Positions 48,101-60,240 of a stretch of 64,000 nt of DNA are shown here, in pieces. Source of the stretch: Amanita rubescens (taxonomy: Eukaryota > Basidiomycota > Agaricomycetes > Agaricales > Amanitaceae); the NCBI GenBank assembly GCA_015039365.1, contig WION01000211.1, positions 1-64,000 on the forward strand, given 5' to 3'. Below the pieces are notes generated by a model. That model worked only from the letters and a program-made list of their open reading frames with translations. It did not search any database and had not been told where the DNA came from. Positions within the stretch are counted from its first letter, which is position 1, and each line of letters opens with the position of its first letter. The position numbers were made by a program, and so were the translations under genes.

Positions 48101-51100
48101 TGTATCAACAATAATCAGCCCATGGATACGGTAAGCAAGACATTTAGTTTAGAATGAAGATTCAACGTCTGAGGGGATAACTTTATTCGGTTGAACAGAC
48201 CGAAGTTATGGCGCCACTACTATAACTCATCCTAAAGGATACGCCGCCATGTTCGGCCACTACGTTGAAGGTATTAATCATCCGAGTCAAATGATCCGTT
48301 CTTCGTCCCTCTGGCACGTGCAATAAATCGCAATCCCGCCGCATATACAATCAAAGTACCACTATACATGCACGCTATATAGCTCTCTTGCCAGCCGGTC
48401 TATGGTTACGAGAAACTGGGCCAAGGTTGTTGTTGGCTCACAACGCTCCTGCGCTACGATGTGGACCATGGATATGTACCGTCGACAACTTGTCAGCTTC
48501 GCCGTCTCTTTAAATAATGTCCTCGTTTTTGGATCCCAAGCGGCCGTCTTTCAAACCAGAATCTTAATCTCAAAACAATGTAAAATTGTATCGTCGCTCA
48601 TGGGCATGAATGCATGATCCCGAAAACATGACGCTTCCCGCGATGCGATCATACGGTCCCCGATTTTTCCTTTGACCTGACCCACTCCTGTCCGCTATTG
48701 TTCCTGTGGCAGTTACTTAAGTTTATGCTACACAGTTTCTTTGACTTTGGTCATTGCAGAATGACCAATTTTCAAAACTTCATAAATTCCGATCAATATA
48801 TCTTGCGGTGGGCAACGACCATTTAAAGCTCTTTCTCTTTGCGAGCCGGGGGCTACACGGTATTTTGCTATTGAATTAGGGTCCTCTATCGGCTTTTGAC
48901 TCCATCTAATCGTAGATGCGGACACTGACGAATACCGAGCATCATGGCATTGACCAGCACGCAGGTGCACATATGGAGAAATGCGAACGTAGACCGTTTC
49001 AACAGTATGAGGACATGAAACGTGCGGATTTCGAGCTGAAATTGGTCGGGAGGTTGCGCCGGTGGGCCATCGGGTGGTCAATCCGGAAACTGAGGTACGT
49101 GTGGCAGCTAATGAAATGAGTTTTTTTCGCGATGTTCTCTTGGTTCCAGCGCGCCAGGTCCGATCCTTGTGTACCAATTACACGTCATGTGTGATTTACA
49201 GTCTTGCTTTAGGCTTCCTTATCCAGCTGACCTTGTTTCTCCCCGCAATTCCGACAGGGGTATTCTTCATGACGCTGCCAGACGGTATTAGCGCAGAAGT
49301 AAGACCGTTCAACGTCCGGATTCTCTGCTAGCTGCTAATATATATAGTAATCTCGCACAAAACGTCAATGGCTGAAGGACCTTGATGACGATACGGAGGC
49401 GGACTCTCATCCCGAACTGACGGGCATGCAATACTAGACGTCAATATTACTTGCTGGAACTTGATACTCTTGACCAACTTGGATATCTTCTAGTCTGCCG
49501 TATAAAACAAACTATGCGGTTGCTTCATGCTCGTCTGATTTTCTACGGAGGTCGGACCGGAGTAATCATCTACTTTTCCCAATCTCCTCTCTAACGACAA
49601 CTTCCCGTGTGTTTCCACGATTCGATTTAGCGACTTACGAGCATGTGAGGAGAATAGCCATTCATCGCGCCGATATGTAGAACTTCAATTTGAAGTTCGC
49701 GGTTGTTTGGACAATTACTAGTAGGGAAAACAGAGCCAAATCCAGGTCACCTCGCTGGCGCCTGCCACTGTCACCATTAAATTGAACGCAGTTTGTAGGT
49801 GTTCTTTTCAGGTCATGGGTGTTTTTGAGTCTCGAAGTTTGCTTCTCTTAAGTATATAGAACAAGCAACCTGAACGAACGTCGTCTGTCTCTTACCAAAA
49901 ATCGACTCATCTCTTGCTCATGGCCAGTTTCAAAGGTTGCGTCACACGGCGAGGACAAAACTGTTGATGTAGTATCTGGTCCAGTTAACCAACAAACGTT
50001 AACCCTACCTGAACCTACCCTCCGATGAGTGGGTATGTTGTTCTGTTCGTCAGTGGACGGACTAAGCTTCGAAAGGTATAGATGCCGCGGGAGCCATCAA
50101 GGGCTGCATAGGTGGCATGCTGAAGAAAACACGAATACATAGGCGCTATGCGTTGGTACTCCCCTAAGCCAGCAAACGACTCTATTATCCGCATTTCTTC
50201 AAGTCGAAAGGCTTCTCACTGCGGGGTTCGGACCGGGGCCGATGTGTGGCAATAGGTCCTTCTCCACATCCATCTTCCACCTGACGACATGATCCTTTCA
50301 TGACGTGTATGCGTGGGTTTGGGGTGCTTGAACCCTGCACGCGGGGAAGTGGAGCTGACGTGGACCTGGATTTGGTATTGGATGCCGCCGATCATCCAGT
50401 ATGTTTTTGACTTGTCGAATCATCGTTTATCTACAGACGGACCCCTGTCTCGTCAAATGTACAGAGCAGTCTTTCACTAGACCCCTGGAACTCGAGTTGA
50501 TTTTTACTTGGGGCTCTCTAATCGTCTGGAAAGCTTTAAAGCTGCCGTCTCTACCCCACACGATCTGGCCCAGGTACATCTGATGTATCCTGTCCCTGGC
50601 CCTCACATGACATGAGATCAACTTCTCGGGCGCAGCAATGTTTTGTTACTTTCTACTCTTACGGATTTACATATGACGTACTGACATGGACGAATAAAGC
50701 CTACAACGAGCGCCGCAGCAAACACGCATCCCTTTGTCTGGCCCCAGGAGTCAGCGACTCGACTTTTCTCAACATGGATTCGGTATCTATTCCCATCTGG
50801 TATGAGTCGATAATGACCCTGACGTAGTTATGTCGCCGTTCGTCTTATCACGCCATCAATTTGTTCATCACCTTCTCAATGGGTGCTCCCGTCATAAGTA
50901 CAACAGAAACTCTGGCCAATTGCATACTGCAATGCCATCATCACCTAAACATCTGGATAAAGCTGCCGCGACGTGGAGGTTACGAGTTTTATTTGCGTCT
51001 TAATCTCCAAATGATGCTTGCCCGTCGTGCCTTCGATCGGTTTCCCACTTCCCAGATTTCCACGATATTGCTATGTCTTCGCTAATTAACAATAATTAGG

Positions 51101-53200
51101 TTCTTCCCAGATGCCTCACTTTCCTTGTCAGTCCCAACCCTTGGCTGTTCTGCGGAAGCGGGCGCCCAGGGACGGCCGGCCGCATCCCGCCAAATCCCTG
51201 TTGCTACGAAGGCACGTATTTGCTATTTGAACATCAGGACGTGAGAGCGAACGTTTCCTACTCGAGCCGATCCTGGATACCTCGTTGGGCCACAGGCAAC
51301 AATGGTATACCTTTCCTTCTCAAGCGTCCTACGACAGTAAGGACAAGAGGCTTCGCTGCAGTGCACACCTCACAGCCCGGGTTTATCCCGACAGCATGTG
51401 CATCCCTAACGTCGGTAATATGAGTTATTTGGCTGCTTATCTTGAAAACATCATCACAGGCCCACTACGGTCTCAGCACCTTTCGGATATCACAATCATC
51501 ACAAACTTACTAGCGCGTTGATGTTATTCCCGCTAAGGACCCCAGAGGCGAAGTTGCTCATGCTTTTCAGCCTCGAGGTGCTCTAAGCAAGACCGACACT
51601 GCTGTAAGTATGCCGCAAAAGACATGATTTGTTGACGGATCCCGCTCTACTAGCCTTCTCCCGCGAACTTGAATGCTAAATGCCGGAGTGATGCGGCGTC
51701 TTTTCACTAACACAAAAAGGTTTGTTCTTGGTCAAGTGACTGATGCTGAAAACCCTTTGGTTCGCTGGATAAGTAGAGAAGTGACGTCACACAACGGTGA
51801 TATCGGGACGCCAGCCACATGACCTCCCGTATGTTTGGCGTAACTTTGGAACGACCGTCGCGTACATGTTTGTGGTACGAGATCACCTAGAGGAATTGAC
51901 AGCGACTATGTTTACGAGATTTAAGATTTAGGCGACTCGACCGTCCGGAACGTCGTTGTATGATAAGACGTTAATCCTCCGCGGACGTTACTGATTGTGA
52001 AGAGTACGAGGCTGCATGCCCTTCTCGTTTACGGCCTTCAACCCGTCAAAAAAATTCCCATGTTTGTATGGAACCAACGTGCGTATTACAGGCTTGAGTA
52101 ACTGAATTAAACACATTGAGTCCGCGACGGCAAGACTGCCATGTGTATATCAGAGTTTACCACCCGCAAACCTTCCCCGTTCCCCATGCACCTGCGGGAT
52201 TTTAGCTACGGATTACTCTTTAGAGAGATTGTCCATATCAATTCGGACATCAACTTGAATGCCACTGCCGCAATGAATAAGTGGCGTTGGCGGTGACATC
52301 GTAACATTACAGAAGTATGCCTAACAGCACTATAACACTGGCTTATCTGACATGCATATCATGAAACAAGCTCCCGGTGTCGGTAGACAGATGACCGGAT
52401 GACCGACCGGCGTGACCAGTGACTAGACTAGGTAATCGTGCCAGAGCTATCCGCCGTGGATAGTTATCAACGTCGAGCCTTCTTGGCGATGTAATTTGTT
52501 TTGCTCAGCGAGATGTAGGAATCACTTGGGAGCCGATCAAGCGAATACCGTCGGGTAACACGCATCTGAGCCAAGGCGGCAGTCTCCACATAGCGCAAGT
52601 TACCAGCTTCGATCCAAGGGATGCCGTAGATTGCCTTGGCAAATTTATGTATTACAAACCCGTCTAGCAGCGCGCTAGTCGATCAATCTCATCGCTTTCT
52701 CTGTTTATGGCATAGTACCCAATTGCAAGCTAGTGTGGTTGATGAATCTTCGAACACCAAGCCTTTGCCAAGGCCAAGACTGGCACTGCGTTGCTTTCGA
52801 AACGCGTTGGAGGATAAATTTTGAAATGGCCTTGGCGAGAGGTTCACGGACGCCGTGGACTTGTCGGGTTGAAGGGGAAAGAATGGACGCTTGAAACCGC
52901 TAGGAGGAGCCGTTGGATGATTCGTCCATGGATCTAAAAGTCCAATGCGAAGGTCGTCAGAGGCTCAGAGCTATTCCGATGTGCCGTCGGATCTGTCACA
53001 TAGAGTTTCCGGGCAATATGTGCGGAGGCGGTTCAATGCTGGCGTTGTTTGTACCAGACGATGCAAGACGGAGGGTTGGAACGTGATTTGTGCTGGTCTA
53101 AGCTGGTACGTGCGGGAATACTACTTTCAATTCAATCCTACAACTACCATGCTTGACCAAGGGAGGAAATTGATTTTGAGCTGTCCACCGTACGAGATGA
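45179..53200 (+). other. Eight-kilobase gene-poor region
   Basis: No recognisable gene, LTR or tRNA was found on either strand. A short ATC/CAT microsatellite lies at about 46518-46545. The many short open frames have no conserved motifs. Decayed repeats cannot be excluded without a library search. Confidence 0.45.
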
Positions 53201-53211
53201 TGGTGATGGCT

Positions 53212-53925
53212 TCGACGACGTTATTCGTTATAAGCGTAGTGACCGTGCCGCAGACGAATTTAGTACCCTGGGAATGACGGCTATTTGCTGTGCTCGTTAT
53301 ACGCAGAGCCCTCTTGATGAATTCGCCGCTCTGGCATCCGATGTCACAGCTATCGCACTAGAACTTGGGGAATATCAGCGTCTGGTAGGTATCATGCCTT
53401 TTGACCATTTCGTTCCGTTTCTAACTGTATTTCAGGTTCCTCGGGAGAAATGCTGACTGCTTTCGAGCGTATCCTGGTCAATGTAACAAACAATATTGAA
53501 TTTGTCCAGGGTATCGACGTAGCGCCTCATCCTGCACCTTCTATGAAACTGGATGCACCCTCTGCACTTGCTCTTTCGTGGGACAAAGGGGAATCCTCCC
53601 AACGATCCAATATGTCTTGTCTATCTCTATGAAGCAGGAAGAATGTGCAACTCGAATACATATGCAACCTGTGGTATAGTGAGACGGTGGATGACGCCCT
53701 GAAGAGGCACGAACCTGGCATGTCATTTCGCAAGCTGACTTGGCGCGTGAAGGACATCTTTCAGTGGAGGACGGTAACATCATGGCGCGGAGTCCGGCTA
53801 TCATATATCGACGGGAAAGCATCTACTATCACTTCGACAACGCAAGTTGCTCTCTGTACCAGTGCAGTGACCGCGTCGCAGATGAATTTAGCGCCCTGAC
53901 AACAACAGCTAAATACCGTGTTGGC
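53212..53925 (+). repeat. Degenerate tandem duplication of a gene fragment
   Basis: Copy 1 (about 53212-53290) and copy 2 (about 53837-53910) share FDD/FDN, then SDRAADEFSTLGMTA against SDRVADEFSALTTTA. Most base differences lie in third positions, suggesting coding ancestry. The protein family is not recognised; both copies look broken. Confidence 0.4.
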
Positions 53926-54054
53926 TTGGCTCGCTTATGATAGATGCAGTTCATACGAAAAGCATACCAGCGACTCCAAGCGAGCGGCGACCATTTGAGT
54001 AAATTACAAGTTCATACTAAGTATTCGATTTTGATGACTTGAAGTAGTAACTAC

Positions 54055-55200
54055 TTATTCGTGAAAAGTCGCCTGGTTGTTGGAATTCCGAATGACCATA
54101 TTAGCCTTATTTGACTTATTACCGATTGAAATGCCCACGTCAAAAAAAGGATTTTTGGAGTCTTTTCTCGATACGCCGGTTTTGGATGCTCCTTGTGGGT
54201 TTACACCCAAAGAGCCGGATTTTGACATGCGAGTCTCGTCCTCGCGGTGAGGTTCAATTGCGTTTTCAAAGTTGAGAGCTAACAGTCTGGGGCGGAGTCG
54301 TCTTCGTTCTCTTCTTCCGGGATACACCTGCACCTTAAATGGCGTGGAGTCCTCATCTGAGATGCGCCGAATGGCCTGATCATTCTTGTTTGCTTATTAT
54401 CCATTTCCAACGACTGTTGAAGGCGAAGTCGTCTTCTGGATTGAGTTTATCTTCCACAGGCAACTTTGACGGTGGTAGGTCCTCGCCCGAGATACACCGA
54501 GTTTTGTTTTGGTTGTTCAAGGCCGTTTCAACGACTACCGTAGGATTGGCGCTATCTTGTGTTTGTATCTCCTTCCACGGAGATCAGGACGGCGTTATTT
54601 CCGACAATGTCGTCCTCTGGGGCGACACGATTCTTGTGATTAGAACCGGCAGTTTCCAGATCATTTGCAAACGACGCTTTGCTCTCCTTTCGTGACGAAG
54701 CATTTTTAGCCTCAGTTAATTTGTCTGAAGCACGTAAATGTGGGGGAGCAGTCTTTGTCTGGTTCTGGCGGACCTTGAACAATATCGTCGCGATTATTGT
54801 CATCTCATTGAGCGTTTCTTCTTCTACTCTCTTGGGTGCTCTTAGATTAGCTCCATTTCCCCCCTTCTTCCGCATCTTCTTTCCCAACGCGCCTATTCTT
54901 TTGACGCCGCTCTTGCTGCCAGCCGCCTCCATAATTCTTTATCCTTTTTGCTCCACAACGACGAAGTTTTCTTGGAAGCGCGCGACTCAGAAGGGGCCGG
55001 AGCTATCTTTCCTTCCTCCTGGTCAGATGCGTTGCGACCGACACGCGGTGCATCCTCGTCTTCATGATCTGTCCCAACGACCCGATTTTTTTCGTGACCG
55101 TGCGTCCTCGCTTTGACGCACCGAGAAGGATCTCTTGATTGAGGACTTCCTCCCCAATGTAGACTTCCCGCACATTTTAGCCATGTCAGTGTCAGACATG
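54055..55200 (-). pseudogene. Possible decayed gene encoding charged protein
   Basis: Several consecutive minus-strand frames read like Lys/Glu/Ser-rich coding sequence (SKKDKELWRRLAARAASK near 54950; DLPPSKLPVEDKLNPEDDF near 54440) but are separated by stops and frame changes. No family is recognised and no convincing spliced model was found. Confidence 0.25.
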
Positions 55201-55221
55201 CAGGTCAGTAAAGTCATCTAT

Positions 55222-55717
55222 CTCACCGGCTGTATGTTATTGTTGGCTAGCTTCCATATCAACATCTTCATCGTGTCCAACTCGTCGTTCACTCCCTTCC
55301 AGAGGACAGTCTGATTCCGAACAGTGATTCCCTGTTCGAACAACTTCCGCGCAGCCACCTCCGTGAGGATCTATGAGGACACGAGACCAGTCGACGAGAC
55401 TGAGGATATGCGGCGTCAGACGACTAGACATTGGTGCGGCCCTGATACCTTCCATCACATCGGCAATGAAATCGTCCCGAGTCTGGATATGCTGCAGCTC
55501 TGGGGGTGTTGTGACATCGTGGGCCAATGTTTCTGGAACCACACGTCCCAAAAAATTACGGAGTTACCGTTCGCCCTGGACTACGTTAGAAATCTGTCGA
55601 CCCAAGACTTGAGATCGTCTTATGTGAGTCAAACCAAAAGTCTCGTACCTGCCAGTCATGGTCGAGAAAATCTTTTGCAGACACATCGCTCCAGTGAGAT
55701 TCTTGAATCTTCCGCAT
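55222..55717 (-). pseudogene. Lysine 2,3-aminomutase (radical SAM) pseudogene, core deleted
   Basis: Reads MRKIQESHWSDVSAKDFLD...W, an intron (about 55648-55594), then ISNVVQGER with an in-frame TAA. It continues in the same frame: TTPPELQHIQTRDDFI, GIRAAPMSSRLTPHILSLVDWS. After a frame change it resumes KLFEQGITVRNQTVLWKGVN and DELDTMKMLIWKLANNN. These are the N-terminal and C-terminal flanks of fungal lysine 2,3-aminomutase-like enzymes. The whole middle is absent, including the CxxxCxxC [4Fe-4S]/SAM motif and the PLP lysine. The 3' end (after NNNIQP) is also missing. With a premature stop, a frameshift and no active site it must be non-functional. Confidence 0.72.
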
Positions 55718-55953
55718 ACGTGTTGTACAGGTCACACCTAGTGTCACGGACGTTACGTCACCCCTAACCCCAGAAGGCGTTCGAGCGCAGATCGGCCAGC
55801 TTCAACGCCACGAATCCAATACCAACGAAGAAGATGCACCTTGAAGTGCAGGACATATTCGGTGGTGATGAAGGCAAGAACCATGCTGCCGATGAGGTAT
55901 TGCGTCAAAGCTATTTCGAAGTAATATTTGACCACTTGGCCACAAACTGTCGC

Positions 55954-58741
55954 ATGTTATCAAAACTCCAGTTGGTGGAAAGTGGCATCAAACTCGTGAT
56001 CTCGAAAGTCCCTACCATACGTTGGCCAGGCGATGGTGTTATCACATGCGAATTGGATAATACCGCTGGTTTTCGTGATTCTATACTGGAGTGCTTCGAG
56101 ACGAGAAATTACAGGGGTATCAGAAATTTAGTAGGTCTGTGGTTTCCTTGCGGAGTTGATTCATGCGCTCATGCGTGACATCTCAGCTTCTCTCCAGAAA
56201 GATGCTGTCACTGAAGGTATGAGCACCTTCATTAGCTAGTAGATTCTTACGGCTCGGCTCGTTGATGCAGTTACTGTGAAAGCATGGGAACGGCCATACG
56301 TAGGGAAAGCGCATATATGCCTCTATAAAGTGATAGAGGCACATCGAAAAAGTTACAATGTATACGGACGCATCTTGCCCGTTGTTCAGTCCTGTGGGGC
56401 TGGGAAGTCGCGAATGGTTGACGAATTGTCTAAGGAGCACCTCGTAATCCCCATAAATCTCCGACCCGAGAGAGAAAGGGGTGGGTCAACCTTTGTCAGA
56501 CCTTGAACCTATCATTACCGCTCGTTTTACAGGATTTCCAGCGGCAGATCACAATGTCCGCGAATTCCTCGACAAGGACACTTCGCAGTGGGGGGTGTAT
56601 ACCCGATATGCGGCCTTCTTTACTGCTCTGTTTCAGCAACTCAAAATCTGTTTTGAAAATATCGACAGCGAGTTGGCAAAACACAATATTGAGACGACGG
56701 ATTCTACTGCATCCAAGTTTCGTTTTCTTATGACGCAAGCTCAGACCTATGATGCACCAAATGAGTATCGGAAGATGTTCTATGAGAAAGTTTGTCAAAA
56801 AGCTGAAATTGTAAGTAACGGAATCTACACCGTAATTCTGGACTCATATTGTATCCCCTGCAGCTATGGCTCTTGGACCAACAGAAGGACGAGCCCATGA
56901 CCGGAGGTACATTAGGTTATCCTTCCTTCAAAGCAATTGATGATTAACTAGATGGAGGACTATTGGATGTATATCGAGCTGCTAAAGACCTGGTCCGTTT
57001 CTTCGAGCCATCAAAGGCCGAAGAGGAATTTAAATTTCTTCCACCGGTTATCATCCTCGCATTCGACGAAGCCCACCAGCTCACCGAGGTTCAAGGCAAA
57101 GCGGAGGAACAATGGTCAAGATTCGACGAGCTTAGACGTAACATCCGCAAACTGAGGTCCCTTCCAATTCCCTCCTTGTTCATTTCCACAAGCAAAATAT
57201 CTGACTTTACACCTGAGCCGAAGCAAGATATGTCAATGCGAATAGTGAATGAAACGCTAACTCTATTACCCCCCTTTACCGAACTTGGATTTGATCAACT
57301 ACTCAAGGAATCGCCGATAAAAGAAAACACGATAAAAATACAAGATGCAGCTACAAATCGCTTTATGTGTCGATTTGGTCGTCCTCTGTTTGTTGCAACA
57401 TCTTATTCTCCGTTGTTCTACTAATGAGATCCAGTTTTGGCACACGCTTCGAGCATGCAAAAGAAGCGGTTCAAGCTGAAATTGTCGAGTTTGCAGCATC
57501 AAAACTTGTTTGTGAAGAGTCCGGGGATCAATTCATGCTCAACGATGATCAAAAGCTTGGTATGGGGAATCATCAGACCCCATTTGTTCTCGCCTGACCA
57601 ATATCTTGTTTTCTCAGCTTGTATGGCCGTCCGTCTTGCATTGGAATTCGATTCCACGACGTTGAAATCTCAAGAACGAGAGCACTTACAAGTTGCCAAA
57701 CATATGCGCGTCTGCCTCAAGGTTAATGACGGTTTTGAAACGATCGTGTCAGTCGCTCCCTCAGAGCCGATTATGGCCGAAGGTGCTCGCAGCCTCATGT
57801 CCTATCCCAAGTTTGACCTGCCTAGATCGTTGCTTCGCGAACTGCAGACACCAGGTTTAGACAAAGGCCGTCCAGGAGAGCTTGTATCCCTTGTTCTGCT
57901 CTTGCTTGCATGCGACAAGGCAGATGCAGCCACTGCCACACGAGCTTTTTCTGTCCATGAATTCTTCAAAAACCTGCTGAATAGCGACGACTATGCCAAG
58001 CTCTTGAAATCAGAGCCGTCTAGATGGAAGTCGGATGGTGAGCCGACTTTTCAAGAGACATTCAAAGATTCCAAGATCTACTTCAACCATTTCATCAAGA
58101 TACACGATCCTCGTGTGATGAATCGAAAATACTTGTGGAAGTTAATTGCTCGTGGAGCAGCAATACTTTGCGCCAACAATCAAGTCGGCATTGATGTTCT
58201 GGTGCCGTTCACATATTACGATGCCGAGCTTGGACGAAGGAACGTTTCTGCCATCTTAATCCAGGTGAAAAATTACCGAAATCTTTCAACAACACCGATA
58301 CATTGGTTGTTCGATGGGATGAATCCTTTCTTCGTCGGCGTCTTTGATCATTCAGATGAACCACTGCCCGTGATACGGATGGTTTTCGCATTGTCCTCTG
58401 CAAAGCCTGGTGTTACAATCATGGAACCAGAAGGGAGCCGAAAAGCCAAAGAAACGAAAGCAAAGAAGTCACCACCGTACACGTCCTATGATATCTGGTG
58501 TGCTGGAGCTTTTGCGGAGACGTTCGCAGTGATCAACGAGACTGAGGAAGAAGTGTACAAACAGCTACTCGAAGTATGCAACAAATTTCCAGAATCATCG
58601 ACGTTAGGATTGCCCAAAGAGGAAGCACAGAGACGGTCCATGAACCCTGGGAATATGTTAGATGTGAATCACTGGGGTGCATTTGAAGTTACAGAGGAGG
58701 GCGCAGATGAAGAGATGGACGAGTATGATTATGAAGATTGA
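55954..58741 (+). CDS. Crinkler/RHS-type P-loop NTPase fused to PD-(D/E)XK-like nuclease
   Basis: Eukaryotic CR-type effector/conflict protein. Supported exons: about 55954-56110 (uncertain join), up to 56216, 56271-56480, 56533-56810, 56864-56906, 56952-57387, 57435-57559, 57618-58741; phases from 56271 to the stop are all consistent. The P-loop is PVVQSCGAGKSRMVDEL (about 56380). FPAADHNVREFL follows, and Walker B is VIILAFDEAHQL (about 57050), then a STSKISDF sensor-like segment. The C-terminal domain contains RGAAILCANNQVGIDVLVPF and AILIQVKN (58150-58275), fitting the D...(Q)xK core of the REase fold. An acidic tail (EEGADEEMDEYDYED) ends the protein. No signal peptide was seen. The 5' end is uncertain; ATG 55834 is an alternative start. 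A truncated relative lies at 13223-13876. Confidence 0.8.
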
Positions 58742-60240
58742 AATGTTGTAGCTGTACATTGTTACCCAGACTCTTGCCCAATTGTTACACTTCATTCTGT
58801 GTCACGATCGCTGCCTCTCCTATCCCGACACCTGCCTCTTCCCCTTCCCGCTCGTTTGCAAGGCCTTTAATCGCATCGGAACTCTACCATAGCAACCACT
58901 GACACCGAGTTCCAACACACCCTCCGGGACAATCGCGAGATCTCCTCTTCATCCGCTGTCTCGTTTTCTCAGATCGAGCCATGAACGTGTGATGTAAGCA
59001 CGCACAAAAAAACTCTCGGAATCGGAAACCTTTGTACGAGGGAAATTACGGTTTCGAAGCTCGGCCTGCAGTCTGCTGTCATGTCATACCAATTTCTGAT
59101 TGTTGCATTGTGAATACGGTGAATACGCATGCACACGACTATTGGCAACCAAAAAAATTACCATCTGTCAGAACACCGACGCTGGGTACCGTATATCCTG
59201 CTGATTCATAGGGCTGCCACGCTGAGCCACGTTGACAGGAATAGATTTGAAAAGCATTCTTGTAGCACATATGCGTGCCCTGCTATGAACAGTGGTAAGC
59301 AGCTGAAGGGCTGTACCAAGATCGGCAGCGCAAAGACGTCAGTGGTTCTGGCCAGACCTCAGATAGATCGAAGGGTCTCACTGGCAGGCGCGGAAAGAAT
59401 AATGGTCCGCCCCTTTACAACTATAAAGTTCATGCCGAACGGAGCTTACACACCACTTTCATTGTTATCATTCATACTAGCTCACCGCGCTCACCGGTCA
59501 CTATACTTCGAACGGCATCATCAAACAGATGCTCCGGCGCAATGTCAACCACAAATATGTAGCAGGCTGACGTACTGGCGGCGACCATGTGCTTGGTACA
59601 CAATCAATTCCTCCTAGGGATATGTGGTCCCTGGCGCAGCAAGTGTTTGACACACGACAGGGAATGAATGGCTAGTAACCAACGTGGCGATGCTATTGTA
59701 CGGCGCCCATAGCACAACAACAATGAAGCATGAATATATTGCATGGAATGCCAACGAGACGAGTCAGGTATAGATCCAGCATCCTGTCAGGATGGGTGCT
59801 TATGGGGTTTGGACGACGAAAGTGTTGATTGGTGCACATATTTAAACTCGCCATCGAGTGATAAATGGGAGACAAGATCCTTGAAAGGTCACGAGTACCG
59901 TTTACTTCTTTACACAGATCATGTTTGCAACACCTTCATTGTCATCATTTCTGGCGCTGACCCACCAACCAGAAGGTCAATCGGGTATAACGGGACACGA
60001 ATATGAATATGCACTGCTGACTCACTGCGACCAAGCATGTACTAGTCAAGGATTAAAATATTAACCGGTGACATTATTATTTTTGCAAGACACAGCTCGG
60101 ACCGCCAGTAGTTAACGTTTGCGTAAAGTTTGATTTGGAAAAAAAGATACAAGATGCGTTATTCGATACAGCTAGGAATGCACATGCACTGCACTACAAA
60201 TCCTAGGATTGCAAGATTCAGGTATAGATCCGGACCAAGC
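58742..60240 (+). other. Intergenic stretch, no gene supported
   Basis: The frame at 59129-59617 is open but has no homology features. Nothing else was noted. Confidence 0.45.

Noticed and set aside
48900..49330. Two overlapping plus-strand frames near 49 kb
   Set aside because: No domain features and no consistent start or splice pattern.
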